From NCBI GenBank assembly GCA_964565775.1, contig CAZMGB010000023.1:1-51879 (forward strand): 51,879 nt of DNA, in the 5' to 3' direction. How positions within the stretch are numbered: position 1 is the stretch's first letter; every line of letters starts with the position of its first letter. The translations under genes and the position numbers were made by a program. Shown here piece by piece: positions 32,567-40,831 of the stretch. The notes beneath the pieces are model-generated. The model ran no database searches. It had not been told where the DNA came from and was given only the letters and a program-made list of their open reading frames with translations. The DNA is from CAZMGB01 sp964565775. GTDB taxonomy: Bacteria > Chloroflexota > Dehalococcoidia > DSTF01 > JALHUB01.

Positions 32567-33871
32567 CTACTGGAACGCCGGCAGGTACGGCTTGTGTGCC
32601 GACAGCACGTCGTCAAGGAACGCCTCGGCCGCGCAAGCGCTGTGCACCACAGGGTCGATGAGAAGGGCCTGGAGGGCCATCTCTCGAGAGCCAGAGACGG
32701 CCGCATCCGCGACGAGCCTCTGGATCTCCACCTCGCGGGCCACCATGGAGGCGATGGGGCCCGGCAGTTCTCCCACCCGGAGGCCGCCCACCTCACCCTT
32801 TGCCGTGAGGCCCGGCACCTCGACTACTGCGTCGGTCTCAATATTCTCGATATAGCCATCGTTGGGAAGGATGAGGGAGCGCTTGGAGGTCGACCCTGCG
32901 GCCAGCAAGTCCGCTACCAGGCCGGCGGCTGAGATTCCCAGCCGTCGCTCGCGGGGCGGCTCGCTGAGCAGCGGTCCCACAGCCTCGGTGCCCGCGTTCC
33001 AGGCGTCGAGCTGGCGGTTCAGGGATGCCCGTTGTTCCTCAAGGGCGGCGAAATCGTAACCCTTCGTACCCAGCACCTCGTGCGCCCAGCCGATGAATTC
33101 GCCGACATGGTCGTCCCCCGTGGTCGGGAAGAGGCCGAAGCGGTCGAAGAGCATCCGCGACAGAGGCGACACTTCGGGTGACTGCTCCGCCAGCCGGTGC
33201 CGGAACTCCGGGTAGAAGTCCTCACCGGTTCGGCGGTCGCGCAGGCGGATGACCCAGGTGAAATGGTTCACTCCAGCGGCCAGGAGCTCGACGTCCTCCG
33301 ACCGCCTCTCCAGGAGGCCCGACACCCACACGGCAGTCTCAGCCACGCCGTGGCAGAGGCCCACGGCCCGGACCCTCGTGTGACGCCGTATCGCCAGACA
33401 GACCCGTCCCTCCGGATTGGCGTAGTTCATAAGGAGGGCCGACGGGCAAAGGCGCTCCACGTCGCGGCAGATATCAACGATAAGCGGGATAGAGCGGAGG
33501 GCGTGGGAGAGCCCGCCAGGCCCCCCGTTTTCGCTGAGGACGGAAGGGAAGCCATGATTCAGGCAGAGCTGGTGGTCCAGCTTCCAGAGCTCGTCCCGGC
33601 GTACCGAGACAGCGGTGACAACGAAGTCGGCGTCGCCCAGGACCGCCGTCCGGTCGGTGGAGGCTTCGAGGGAGACGCCCCAGCCGGAGACCTCGTTGAG
33701 GCGGGCCGCCAGACCTGCCATCCGCTCCAGCTTCGCAGCGTCCACGTCCACGAGAGCAAGACGGCAGCCCCGTAGCTCCGGCGTTTGGAAGAGATCGCTC
33801 AGCAGGTCGACGCCGAAGATGACGCTGCCGGCACCGATGACCACCAGCTTGGGACTTGTGGCCCGGATCAT
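32567..33871 (-). CDS. Glycoside hydrolase family 4 (alpha-glucosidase/galactosidase-like)
   Basis: A 434-residue GH4 enzyme. These use NAD+ and a divalent metal to cleave glycosides by a redox/elimination route. The Rossmann start KLVVIGAGSVIFGVDLLSDL, the NYANPEGRV segment, the metal-site LCHG and the NHFTWV motif are all present. The ATG at 33871 gives full family length. No sugar transporter adjoins it, so its substrate is unknown; the orphan binding protein at 855 is far away. Confidence 0.9.
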   Translation of the reverse strand: MIRATSPKLVVIGAGSVIFGVDLLSDLFQTPELRGCRLALVDVDAAKLERMAGLAARLNEVSGWGVSLEASTDRTAVLGDADFVVTAVSVRRDELWKLDHQLCLNHGFPSVLSENGGPGGLSHALRSIPLIVDICRDVERLCPSALLMNYANPEGRVCLAIRRHTRVRAVGLCHGVAETAVWVSGLLERRSEDVELLAAGVNHFTWVIRLRDRRTGEDFYPEFRHRLAEQSPEVSPLSRMLFDRFGLFPTTGDDHVGEFIGWAHEVLGTKGYDFAALEEQRASLNRQLDAWNAGTEAVGPLLSEPPRERRLGISAAGLVADLLAAGSTSKRSLILPNDGYIENIETDAVVEVPGLTAKGEVGGLRVGELPGPIASMVAREVEIQRLVADAAVSGSREMALQALLIDPVVHSACAAEAFLDDVLSAHKPYLPAFQ

Positions 33872-34168
33872 GCGCCGACAGTCTGTAGCCCGGCTGCCCT
33901 ACCGGCGGCCAGGCTGACCCGGGAGTCCCGGGCTCTCCGTCCTTCGATGTCGCCTTCGCTCGCGGAGCAGATAGCTCTTGCCTCCTTGTTGCGCCCCCGC
34001 GATAGGGAGGGCGATGTCAGCGCCTTCGGGCAATTATAGGCCGCGTTCCTCATCCGGGCGATAGGGCCGCCAAGGGGGCCAACCGCCCCTGGTGTCGGCG
34101 AGCAGGGCCTGGCGGCCCTTCTAGCTTTTCGGTCACCGCCGGGTGACGGGCCTGCCCGGAACCCACCC
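33872..34168. other. Intergenic region with a large inverted repeat
   Basis: A 10-bp perfect inverted repeat (34063-34072 / 34110-34119) encloses an inner hairpin around 34073-34089. A second hairpin has arms 34132-34137 and 34142-34147. None has a T-run on the minus strand. A minus-strand TATAAT lies at 34038-34033 but lacks a -35. This could be a terminator/processing structure after aroF or a leader of the GH4 gene. Confidence 0.45.
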
Positions 34169-35197
34169 TCAGTCCAGCGGTGGATGGAGTGGCCTACCGG
34201 CGGTGAGAGAGGCGGCACGAAGGTGCTCCATCAGCTTGCCGAAATTCTCCAGCGTCAGGGATTGGGCACCGTCGGAGAGGGCGTGGTCCGGGTCGGGGTG
34301 GACCTCAATCATGAGGCCATCCGCGCCGGCACCGACAGCGGCGATGGCCACGGGCTCCACCAGGTACCACTTGCCGGTGGCGTGGCTGGGGTCGCCGATG
34401 ATCGGCAGGTGGCTGAGGCGCTTGACCAGAGGGATGGCGCTGATGTCGAAGGTGAAGCGAGTGCCTGTCTCGAGGCTCACGATGCCGCGCTCGCAGAGGA
34501 TGACATCATTGTTGCCCTGTGAAAGGATGTACTCGGCGGCCAGCAGCCACTGCTCGACGGTGGCCCACATGCCGCGCTTGAAGAGCACCGGCTTGCGGAT
34601 CTTGCCCACCTCGTCCAGGAGAGCGAAGTTCTGCATGTTGCGGCTGCCTATCTGGAGCACATCGGCATAGCGGCCAACAAGCTCTACCTCGCGTGCGTCC
34701 ATCACTTCGGTAACGATGGGCAGGCCGGTCTCGGCGCGGGCCGCTGCGAGGATCTCCAGCCCCTTCTCACCGTGGCCGCGGAACGCGTAGGGGCTGGTGC
34801 GGGGCTTGAAGGCGCCGCCGCGCAGCATGTGCGCGCCCGACGCCTTCACCGCTCGCGCCGTTTCCATCACGTTCTCTTCAGTATCCACTGAGCAGGGGCC
34901 GGCCATGACCACGAGGCGACCGTCGCCGATCTTGAGGGGCCCCACCTCGACCACGGTGTCGTCCTTCTTCACCTCTCGACTGGCCAGCTTGAACGGCTTG
35001 CTGATGCGGACGACGGAGTCCACGCCGTCCAACAAGGTGAATTTGTCCTGGAGTTCGGGGTAAACCTGACCGAGGACGCCGATGATAGTGCGCTCGGCGC
35101 CGCTAGAAAGGTGATCCTTGAAGCCGAGCTCGCGTATGCGTTTTCGTACCGCGAGGACCTGAGCCTCAGTGGCGCCGGTCTTCATTACGACGATCAT
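34169..35197 (-). CDS. aroF: 3-deoxy-7-phosphoheptulonate (DAHP) synthase, AroF/AroQ-linked Ibeta type
   Basis: A 342-residue DAHP synthase, first enzyme of the shikimate pathway, joining phosphoenolpyruvate and erythrose 4-phosphate. Residues 1-70 are the ferredoxin-like regulatory domain of the Thermotoga-type enzyme (MIVVMKTGATEAQVLAV). The catalytic barrel follows with VVMAGPCSVD, GGAFKPRTSPYAFRG, QIGSRNMQNF, LFKRGM and GDPSHATGK. SD AGGGGAG about 12 nt before the ATG. It is a lone shikimate gene here. Confidence 0.93.
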   Translation of the reverse strand: MIVVMKTGATEAQVLAVRKRIRELGFKDHLSSGAERTIIGVLGQVYPELQDKFTLLDGVDSVVRISKPFKLASREVKKDDTVVEVGPLKIGDGRLVVMAGPCSVDTEENVMETARAVKASGAHMLRGGAFKPRTSPYAFRGHGEKGLEILAAARAETGLPIVTEVMDAREVELVGRYADVLQIGSRNMQNFALLDEVGKIRKPVLFKRGMWATVEQWLLAAEYILSQGNNDVILCERGIVSLETGTRFTFDISAIPLVKRLSHLPIIGDPSHATGKWYLVEPVAIAAVGAGADGLMIEVHPDPDHALSDGAQSLTLENFGKLMEHLRAASLTAGRPLHPPLD

Positions 35198-35313
35198 GCT
35201 GGCCGCGTACTCCCCTGCTAATGCTGTGAATCCGAAAGAGAGCGCTCGAAGCGAATGACATGCTACTTCCGGCTCGCGGCCATGTCAATTCGCTACGAGC
35301 GTGCGCTCCCACT

Positions 35314-36477
35314 TCAGGTCACTTGCTCCACCACGTCTGTGCCGCGCCGACGAAGCTCCTCGACAAAGGCGCGGGCCGGCACCTGGGTCTCCACACCTCC
35401 CGCTCCGCGCGGCGTCCGCCCCTCTGCCATCATTTCCGCGACGATGGCCGCGCTCCAGCCGGTGCAGCGCTCCATGGCGGTGAAGCCAGTCGCCTCGTCG
35501 AAATAGTCAATGACCTCGACGACAGATTCGGCGTCCCGACCGTCCTTCTTCCCAACCGCCTTGACGCGCACGATAACGATATCCCTCTCGCCCGCGAAGG
35601 TGACCTTGGGTTCGAAGAGCGCGTGGAAGATGTCTCGCGGTACCACCTCCACGCCGCCGGCGCGTACCGGCTTCAGGTCCCACAGCCCCAAGTCGTAGAA
35701 GGCGCGTAGTTGAGCAAAGTTGCCGAGATAGCGGAGCGTCTTGTTCTGAAGCGTCCGCAGCCGCCCTTCGTAGGTCCAGGGCATGGAATCAGTCCCCCCG
35801 CCGGCCACGAAGGCTTCAAGCGTGCCGATGGGCTCGGGAAACTGGACTGTCTCCAGCTCGGTCATGGGCTCCACCGCTGTCACCTTCCAGTCACGCAGGA
35901 ACATTCCCGGTTCGGCGTACTCGTTGGTGAGCCCGGCGATGTTGAAGGTGAGCAGGTAGTTGAAGGGCGGCCTCGGCTTCTGGGGGATGCCTCCGTCCCA
36001 CATGTAGACATCGACCGCCTCATCCAGAAGCTCAATGGCGTAGACCATGAGCGACGTGCCCATGCCAGGAACGTCCCCACAGTTGGGGACGATGCTGATG
36101 CCCGCCTCACGTGCCTCTGCGTCGAGGGTGTGCTGCCGACGGGCGATGTCGGTGTTGCCGCCCAGGTCACAGATGTTGGCTCTGGCGCTGATCGCGGCAC
36201 GGGTGATGTCCAGGTTGTACATGTAGGGGACGGCGCTGAGGCAGGCGTCGACGCCCCTCAGCAACCGCTCGACGGCCTCCAGGTCGGTCGCATCCACACG
36301 CGCCGGCTCAGCTATGTTCCTGCCAACCAGCGTTTCAACACGCTCTGCGGCTCGTCGAGCAACCTCGAGGTCGTGGTCGGCGAGAATGACGCGGCGTGCT
36401 TCGCCCCAGCGGGCCATGTCGTAGGCAGCCGCGATGCCCTGCCGGCCTGCACCAAGAACAGCGTACGTGTGTCCCAT
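35314..36477 (-). CDS. Saccharopine/lysine dehydrogenase-like protein (2)
   Basis: A 387-residue oxidoreductase: Rossmann motif YAVLGAGRQGIAAAYDMARWG, VDACLSAVPYMYNLDITRAAISARANICDLGGN, IVPNCGDVPGMGTSLMVYAIEL. These match the saccharopine dehydrogenase family, closer to the lysine dehydrogenase-like branch than the protein at 31145. A G-run SD lies just before the ATG. It is 116 bp upstream of aroF on the same strand, in the same transcription direction. Confidence 0.85.
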   Translation of the reverse strand: MGHTYAVLGAGRQGIAAAYDMARWGEARRVILADHDLEVARRAAERVETLVGRNIAEPARVDATDLEAVERLLRGVDACLSAVPYMYNLDITRAAISARANICDLGGNTDIARRQHTLDAEAREAGISIVPNCGDVPGMGTSLMVYAIELLDEAVDVYMWDGGIPQKPRPPFNYLLTFNIAGLTNEYAEPGMFLRDWKVTAVEPMTELETVQFPEPIGTLEAFVAGGGTDSMPWTYEGRLRTLQNKTLRYLGNFAQLRAFYDLGLWDLKPVRAGGVEVVPRDIFHALFEPKVTFAGERDIVIVRVKAVGKKDGRDAESVVEVIDYFDEATGFTAMERCTGWSAAIVAEMMAEGRTPRGAGGVETQVPARAFVEELRRRGTDVVEQVT

Positions 36478-36570
36478 GTTGGCTTACCCCCCATACCAAC
36501 CGCATCGGATTCTCAAGACTCTAGAGGCTATGGCTTGCGCGGAGCCTGAGGAATCGAGCCTGTGACCGTA

Positions 36571-37296
36571 TCATATCAGGCCCTGGACAAGGCTCCAGAC
36601 GCCGAGCCCGTACACCGGCACCCAGACGGCCGCAAAGATGGGGCCCGCCAGCAACGTCAGAGCGTATGTTGAGCGCCTCGAGTAACGTAGCAGGCGGAGG
36701 AGCGGCCAGCTCAAGGCAGGCCCCAGGACCGTCATCGAGACGAGCGCTCCTACCGACCGCTCGATCGGCCCTGCTGTCTCCGCGATGCCGCGCACCCAGG
36801 TCGCTAGACCGCGGCCAAGCTGGGCGAGAACAATGAGCACCGCGGAGACGACGACGGCAGTCACGAGGAACATAGCGACGTCGCCTCGGTGGTCGACTGT
36901 CCACTCCGCCAGTCCGCCGGACAGCGAAGTGGCGCCCACAACCCCCGCAAGCACGACGGCGAGCAGCCCGAGGACGCCAAACAGCGTCTTGCGAGGCACC
37001 AGGCCCAGCAGCCCCGTCGCGCGGTCCGCAAGCCGCCGGAGCAACGGTCTGAGCGACGGGCCAAGCCAGAGCCATAGGAAATCCGCCGCAACCAGGGTCG
37101 CCAGCCCGAGCCCTGCCCAGATGGCCGCGAACAGGACGAGTCCCCAGGCGAAGCCAAAGCTCCTGACGAGGAACACAATGTGACCGGCAAAGAGGACCTC
37201 TCCGAGGGCCATCTCCGCCGTAAGCGGAATTGAAAGCAGAGCGAGCGCCGCAATGCGATGCAGGCTCGTCGTACCACCGACTCTGCCATCCCCCAT
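36571..37296 (-). CDS. Hypothetical multi-pass membrane protein
   Basis: A 241-residue hydrophobic protein with about five to six membrane segments (residues near 13-33, 37-62, 63-80, 102-125, 140-162 and 205-240). No family was recognised. A TAGAAT hexamer ends 9 nt before the ATG, so its mRNA may have only a very short leader. Confidence 0.7.
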   Translation of the reverse strand: MGDGRVGGTTSLHRIAALALLSIPLTAEMALGEVLFAGHIVFLVRSFGFAWGLVLFAAIWAGLGLATLVAADFLWLWLGPSLRPLLRRLADRATGLLGLVPRKTLFGVLGLLAVVLAGVVGATSLSGGLAEWTVDHRGDVAMFLVTAVVVSAVLIVLAQLGRGLATWVRGIAETAGPIERSVGALVSMTVLGPALSWPLLRLLRYSRRSTYALTLLAGPIFAAVWVPVYGLGVWSLVQGLI

Positions 37297-37555
37297 AGCG
37301 CTACGATTCTAACCCAACGGCAGAACCTGTGCAGAAGACGAAGTGCTCTCCGTGCGTACACACCCACGGGGCCGCTGGCTCCCGCCTCTCACCGCCGGCG
37401 GATCGGACTACTGCTCGACCGGTGGTCGGTGGCTTGCACCACGAGTATGAGCGGGCGGCAGCTTGACCCGCGATGACACGGATGGAGTATTGGCACCCCG
37501 CACCATCATGGATCAGCCAGGTGATCGCGCAGCCTGTGCGAGGCGCGACGCTCGC
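37297..37555. other. Intergenic region
   Basis: No gene recognised between the membrane-protein start and the MFS stop. The near-leaderless -10 TAGAAT of the membrane-protein gene lies at its left end. Confidence 0.4.
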
Positions 37556-39082
37556 TCAGCGCCCACTCCGCGCCTCGCGGGCCGCGGGGTCCGTCGTGGC
37601 CGTGTCCGCGAAGCGGGCAGCGCCGCGACGTCGCGCCTCGGCGGTGTCGCCGGCCAGCAGCGTCAAGGCGCTCGCGGCGACGACGATAACGAAGGAGACG
37701 AGCAGAGCGTGGCTCATGCCGGCGGCGAAGGGCGCCAGCGCCGGGCTGCCCAGGTCGTTGGATGTCCCCAGGAACACCTCGCCGACCGCCTTGGCCGGCA
37801 TGGTAGCCGCCGCGACGGCGAGGGCGAGCGCGAAGCTGGTCACCATCCCGCACTGCCGGAACGTCGCCAGCGTGGCGCTGGCGATGCCGAGCCGTCGCGG
37901 CGGCGCCGCGCCCATCACGGCGCTGGTGTTCGGTGACCAGAACAGCCCGCCGCCCAGGCCCAGGAGTACCAAGCCCGGCACGACCAGCAGGTAGGGCGAT
38001 CCTGCCCGCAGCAGCGCCAGTACCAGGCAAGCGACCCCCTGCAAGACCAGGCCGACCGTGGCAGGAAGCCGCGCGCCGACGTAGTCGGCTGCGATTCCAC
38101 CGAGCGGCCCCATCACCGATTGCAGCACCGGCAGGGGCAGAAGCATGAAGGCCGCCGTCAAGGGGGAGTAGCCCTTGACGCCCTGAAAGTAGAAGAGGAG
38201 CAAGAAGGTGACGGCGAAGATGCTGAGACTCTGCAACGTGGCAGCCCCGGTGCCGAAGGTGAAGATCGGCTCGCGGAACAGCGAGAGGTCGATGAGCGGC
38301 GCCTCCACTCTCCGCTCCCAGGCGATGAAGGCGGCTCCCAGCACGACAAAGCCGGCGAACAGCAGCTCGATGCGAGCGGAGGCCCAGCCCCAGGAGATGC
38401 CTTCGGTGAGCGCCAGGAGCACGCAAACCAGCCCGCCGCTGAAGAGCAGCGTCCCCAGCAGGTCGAGTCGCTCGCGGCGGGCAGGCCGGCTCAGCTCGTG
38501 CAAAGCGAGGTAGCCCCAGGTCGTGCCGGCGATGCCCACCGGCAGGTTCACCAGGAAGATCCATCGCCACGAGGCCAGAGAGAGGATGATCCCGCCGACA
38601 ACGGGCCCGATGATGCCGCCGATAGCCCAGGTAATGGAGTTGATGCCCATCGCCCGGCCGCGCTCGGTGGGCGGAAAGACTTCCGTGATGATCGCCATCG
38701 AATTCGCCATCAGCATGGCGCCGCCGGCGCCCTGCAGGAACCGGAAGCCCACCAGCGCTTCGCCGGAAGTCGCGGCCGCACAGAGCACTGACCCGACGGT
38801 GAAGACTATGAAGCCGAGGTTGTACATCCTGACGCGCCCGAACATGTCGGCCATGCGGCCGAAGAGCGCCAGGAACACGGTGCTCATGAGAATGTAGCCC
38901 ATCAACACCCAGACCATGGTGACCAGGTCGGAGTGCAGGCTGGACTTGATCTCCGGCAGGCCGAGAATGACGATGGAGGAGTCGATCGCCGCCATGGCCG
39001 CGCCGATCGTCGTGACGGAGAGGACCACCCACTTGTATTGCAGGCGGCCGCGTCGAGGCGTCGGAACGGTGGATACAGTCAT
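37556..39082 (-). CDS. MFS efflux transporter, DHA2 family
   Basis: A 508-residue 14-helix transporter of the EmrB/QacA type: AIDSSIVILGLPEI in helix 1, GRMADMFGRVR (motif A), FRFLQGAGGAMLMANSMAIITEVFPPTERGRAMG (motif C region). It is related to but distinct from the transporter at 8708. It sits at the downstream end of a MarR-led minus-strand group, a typical regulator/efflux arrangement. Confidence 0.9.
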   Translation of the reverse strand: MTVSTVPTPRRGRLQYKWVVLSVTTIGAAMAAIDSSIVILGLPEIKSSLHSDLVTMVWVLMGYILMSTVFLALFGRMADMFGRVRMYNLGFIVFTVGSVLCAAATSGEALVGFRFLQGAGGAMLMANSMAIITEVFPPTERGRAMGINSITWAIGGIIGPVVGGIILSLASWRWIFLVNLPVGIAGTTWGYLALHELSRPARRERLDLLGTLLFSGGLVCVLLALTEGISWGWASARIELLFAGFVVLGAAFIAWERRVEAPLIDLSLFREPIFTFGTGAATLQSLSIFAVTFLLLFYFQGVKGYSPLTAAFMLLPLPVLQSVMGPLGGIAADYVGARLPATVGLVLQGVACLVLALLRAGSPYLLVVPGLVLLGLGGGLFWSPNTSAVMGAAPPRRLGIASATLATFRQCGMVTSFALALAVAAATMPAKAVGEVFLGTSNDLGSPALAPFAAGMSHALLVSFVIVVAASALTLLAGDTAEARRRGAARFADTATTDPAAREARSGR

Positions 39083-39226
39083 ACCTGCTTGGCCATCTGG
39101 CGCTGCGCGGGGCGGCGGTCGCGACCGTCGCCGCCGGCCGAGCGTTAGGTCACGGCCCCGCCGGCGATGGTGCTCTCGCGGCTTCGGGCGTGGCCCCGGA
39201 GAGCCCGCTCGCGTGCTCCGGTCGAT

Positions 39227-40033
39227 TCAGCCGAGGTCATAGGCGTGCCAGGTGACGGGCCTCTCTATGGAAAGCTTTCCTCCTGGTGAGCCAAACCGTG
39301 CCTGTGCCCATTCTCGGACAGCCTTCAGCGCGGAGTCGGTTTGCCCTTCGTCACGAGGAGCGGCCCTGCCGCGCAGCCAGAGCCGCGCCTCCTCGATCCA
39401 CTCGTCCAGTGACCGTTGCCGGCGGTCGACAAATACCGGCAGCTCCCTTACTCGCGCTCCCAGCGAGCGCATGAACTCATCCAACGGCCCGATGTCTCGC
39501 AGGCCGGACCATTGCCGCCGGGGCCATGAAAGGCCCAACTCCGAAGCCAGCCGTTCTCTGATCTCTCTCCAGGGAAGAGACTGCACCTCTCTGAGCCCAC
39601 CGGCAAGCTCCACCAAGATCACGCCGCCGGGCTTCAGCACACGGACAAGCTCCAAGATGGCCGACTGCCACGTCGGGATGAGGTGGAACACATGACAAGC
39701 GATGGCCGCCCCAAAGGCGCCATCGCGGAAGGGAAGGGATACCGCGTCGGCAAAACCAATTGCCGGCTGAGGGGCGTCGCCTCTGTTATCGAGCAGCCTT
39801 GTAAGCATGGGCTTAGAGAGATCGATGCCCACAACCTCGATGCCAGCACGAGCCAGCGGCAGCGAGATCCTGCCGGTCCCGACTCCCACCTCCAGACAGC
39901 GGCCCTTCTCTCTGAGCTCGGCGCAGAGCATCTCAGTCAGCCGGGCCATCGTCTCGGGAGATAGGGCGCGCGTCCGGTCGTAGTTCTCGGCCCGTCGCTC
40001 GTCGAAGCCGATGGAGCGGGAAGCCGGGTTCAT
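39227..40033 (-). CDS. SAM-dependent class I methyltransferase
   Basis: A 268-residue methyltransferase: motif I LEVGVGTGRISLPLA near 53-67, motif II GIDLSKPML, then DAVSLPFRDGAF and LKPGGVILVEL. This resembles the UbiE/Methyltransf_11 class. The ATG at 40033 follows a GGGGGAGG SD. It lies between a MarR regulator (with an ABC-2 remnant) and an efflux transporter, so methylation of a toxic compound is possible; that is inference. Confidence 0.88.
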   Translation of the reverse strand: MNPASRSIGFDERRAENYDRTRALSPETMARLTEMLCAELREKGRCLEVGVGTGRISLPLARAGIEVVGIDLSKPMLTRLLDNRGDAPQPAIGFADAVSLPFRDGAFGAAIACHVFHLIPTWQSAILELVRVLKPGGVILVELAGGLREVQSLPWREIRERLASELGLSWPRRQWSGLRDIGPLDEFMRSLGARVRELPVFVDRRQRSLDEWIEEARLWLRGRAAPRDEGQTDSALKAVREWAQARFGSPGGKLSIERPVTWHAYDLG

Positions 40034-40060
40034 GAGTACACCTCCCCCCACGGGTCGAGA

Positions 40061-40210
40061 CTACGTCGCGACGTTGGCGTAGAGTCGCCCGCCGATCATC
40101 ACCAGGGCCGCCGTGGCCGTCGTCAGCACGGCGAAGTCCAACCACTGGTCGTACTGGCTGCCACCGCCGGCGAGCATCAGGCTACGGAGGCCGTCAACTC
40201 CACGGTTCCT
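40061..40210 (-). pseudogene. C-terminal remnant of an ABC-2 type permease
   Basis: Minus-strand frame ending in TAG at 40063-40061 reads VDGLRSLMLAGGGSQYDQWLDF, then AVLTTATAALVMIGGRLY. This is the usual C-terminus of ABC-2 drug-export permeases (VDGLR...LMLGG, final membrane helix, ARLY). An in-frame stop lies directly upstream of the similarity (near 40211), so only about 49 residues remain. The rest of the permease and its ATPase have been lost between this and the MarR gene. Confidence 0.75.
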
Positions 40211-40216
40211 TTAGAG

Positions 40217-40705
40217 TCAGCCGCCCGCATGGGCATCCGTCCTCCCGGGGGTGAAGATGGGGCGCAAGACGTCCATCACCTCGACGACGGCGCGTCGCTC
40301 CTCTGCGGGCAGTGTTCCTAGCATCTCGGCCAGGCGGAGCTGAGCGGCGCGGTGGGTCGACTCAACCCTGGACCGGCCGCGACCGGTGACTGCCAGCGAG
40401 ACATATCGACGGTCGCTGGGTGAGACGCGACGCTTCAGCAGCTTGCGGTCCGCCAATCCGTCCACCATCCGGGAGGCTGAGGGAAGCGTGACGCCGAGGT
40501 GCTCGGCGACCTGCGACAACGTCGCCTCCTGCCGACGGTTGAGGAACATCAGCACACGGAACTGAGGCACAGAGAGGTCGGCCGCGCGATGGCTGCGCAT
40601 CTCCTCGCGGATGGCGCGCATGATGAGAGGCACCACATCGATCAGGACCGCGGCGCACCGGGCCTCGCCAGGCGGAGAAACACTTGGCCTTTCTAATTGT
40701 TGCAT
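40217..40705 (-). CDS. MarR family transcriptional regulator
   Basis: A 162-residue MarR winged-helix regulator: LSVPQFRVLMFLNRR, ATLSQVAEHLGVTLPSASRMVDGLADRKLLKRRVSPSDRRYVSLAVT. It leads a minus-strand group (permease remnant, methyltransferase, MFS). The start at 40705 is six nt after a -10 TATGCT, so the transcript should begin at or next to the start codon. Longer frames to 40741 run through the promoter and are unlikely. Confidence 0.9.
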   Translation of the reverse strand: MQQLERPSVSPPGEARCAAVLIDVVPLIMRAIREEMRSHRAADLSVPQFRVLMFLNRRQEATLSQVAEHLGVTLPSASRMVDGLADRKLLKRRVSPSDRRYVSLAVTGRGRSRVESTHRAAQLRLAEMLGTLPAEERRAVVEVMDVLRPIFTPGRTDAHAGG

Positions 40706-40711
40706 GAGCCA

Positions 40712-40741
40712 AGCATATCGGCGGCGACTGACGCTTGTCAA
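40712..40741 (-). promoter_or_regulatory. marR promoter (leaderless)
   Basis: Minus strand: TTGACA at 40741-40736, 18-nt spacer, TATGCT at 40717-40712, then six nt to the ATG at 40705. The transcription start should coincide with the A of the ATG. There is no SD. Confidence 0.75.
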
Positions 40742-40831
40742 CCGGTTCCGGGGCCTTCAGGTCGAGCCGGGCCGGATCGCAGCAGGCTCAGCAGGCTCCC
40801 CAACGTCGTATGCGCCCGCACCCACACGTTC

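Noticed and set aside
34033..34038. Minus-strand TATAAT as the GH4 promoter
   Set aside because: No -35 at 15-19 nt; too uncertain to list as a promoter.
37506..39032. Second 508-codon minus-strand frame overlapping the MFS gene
   Set aside because: It is a +1 shadow; the other frame carries the membrane helices and MFS motifs.
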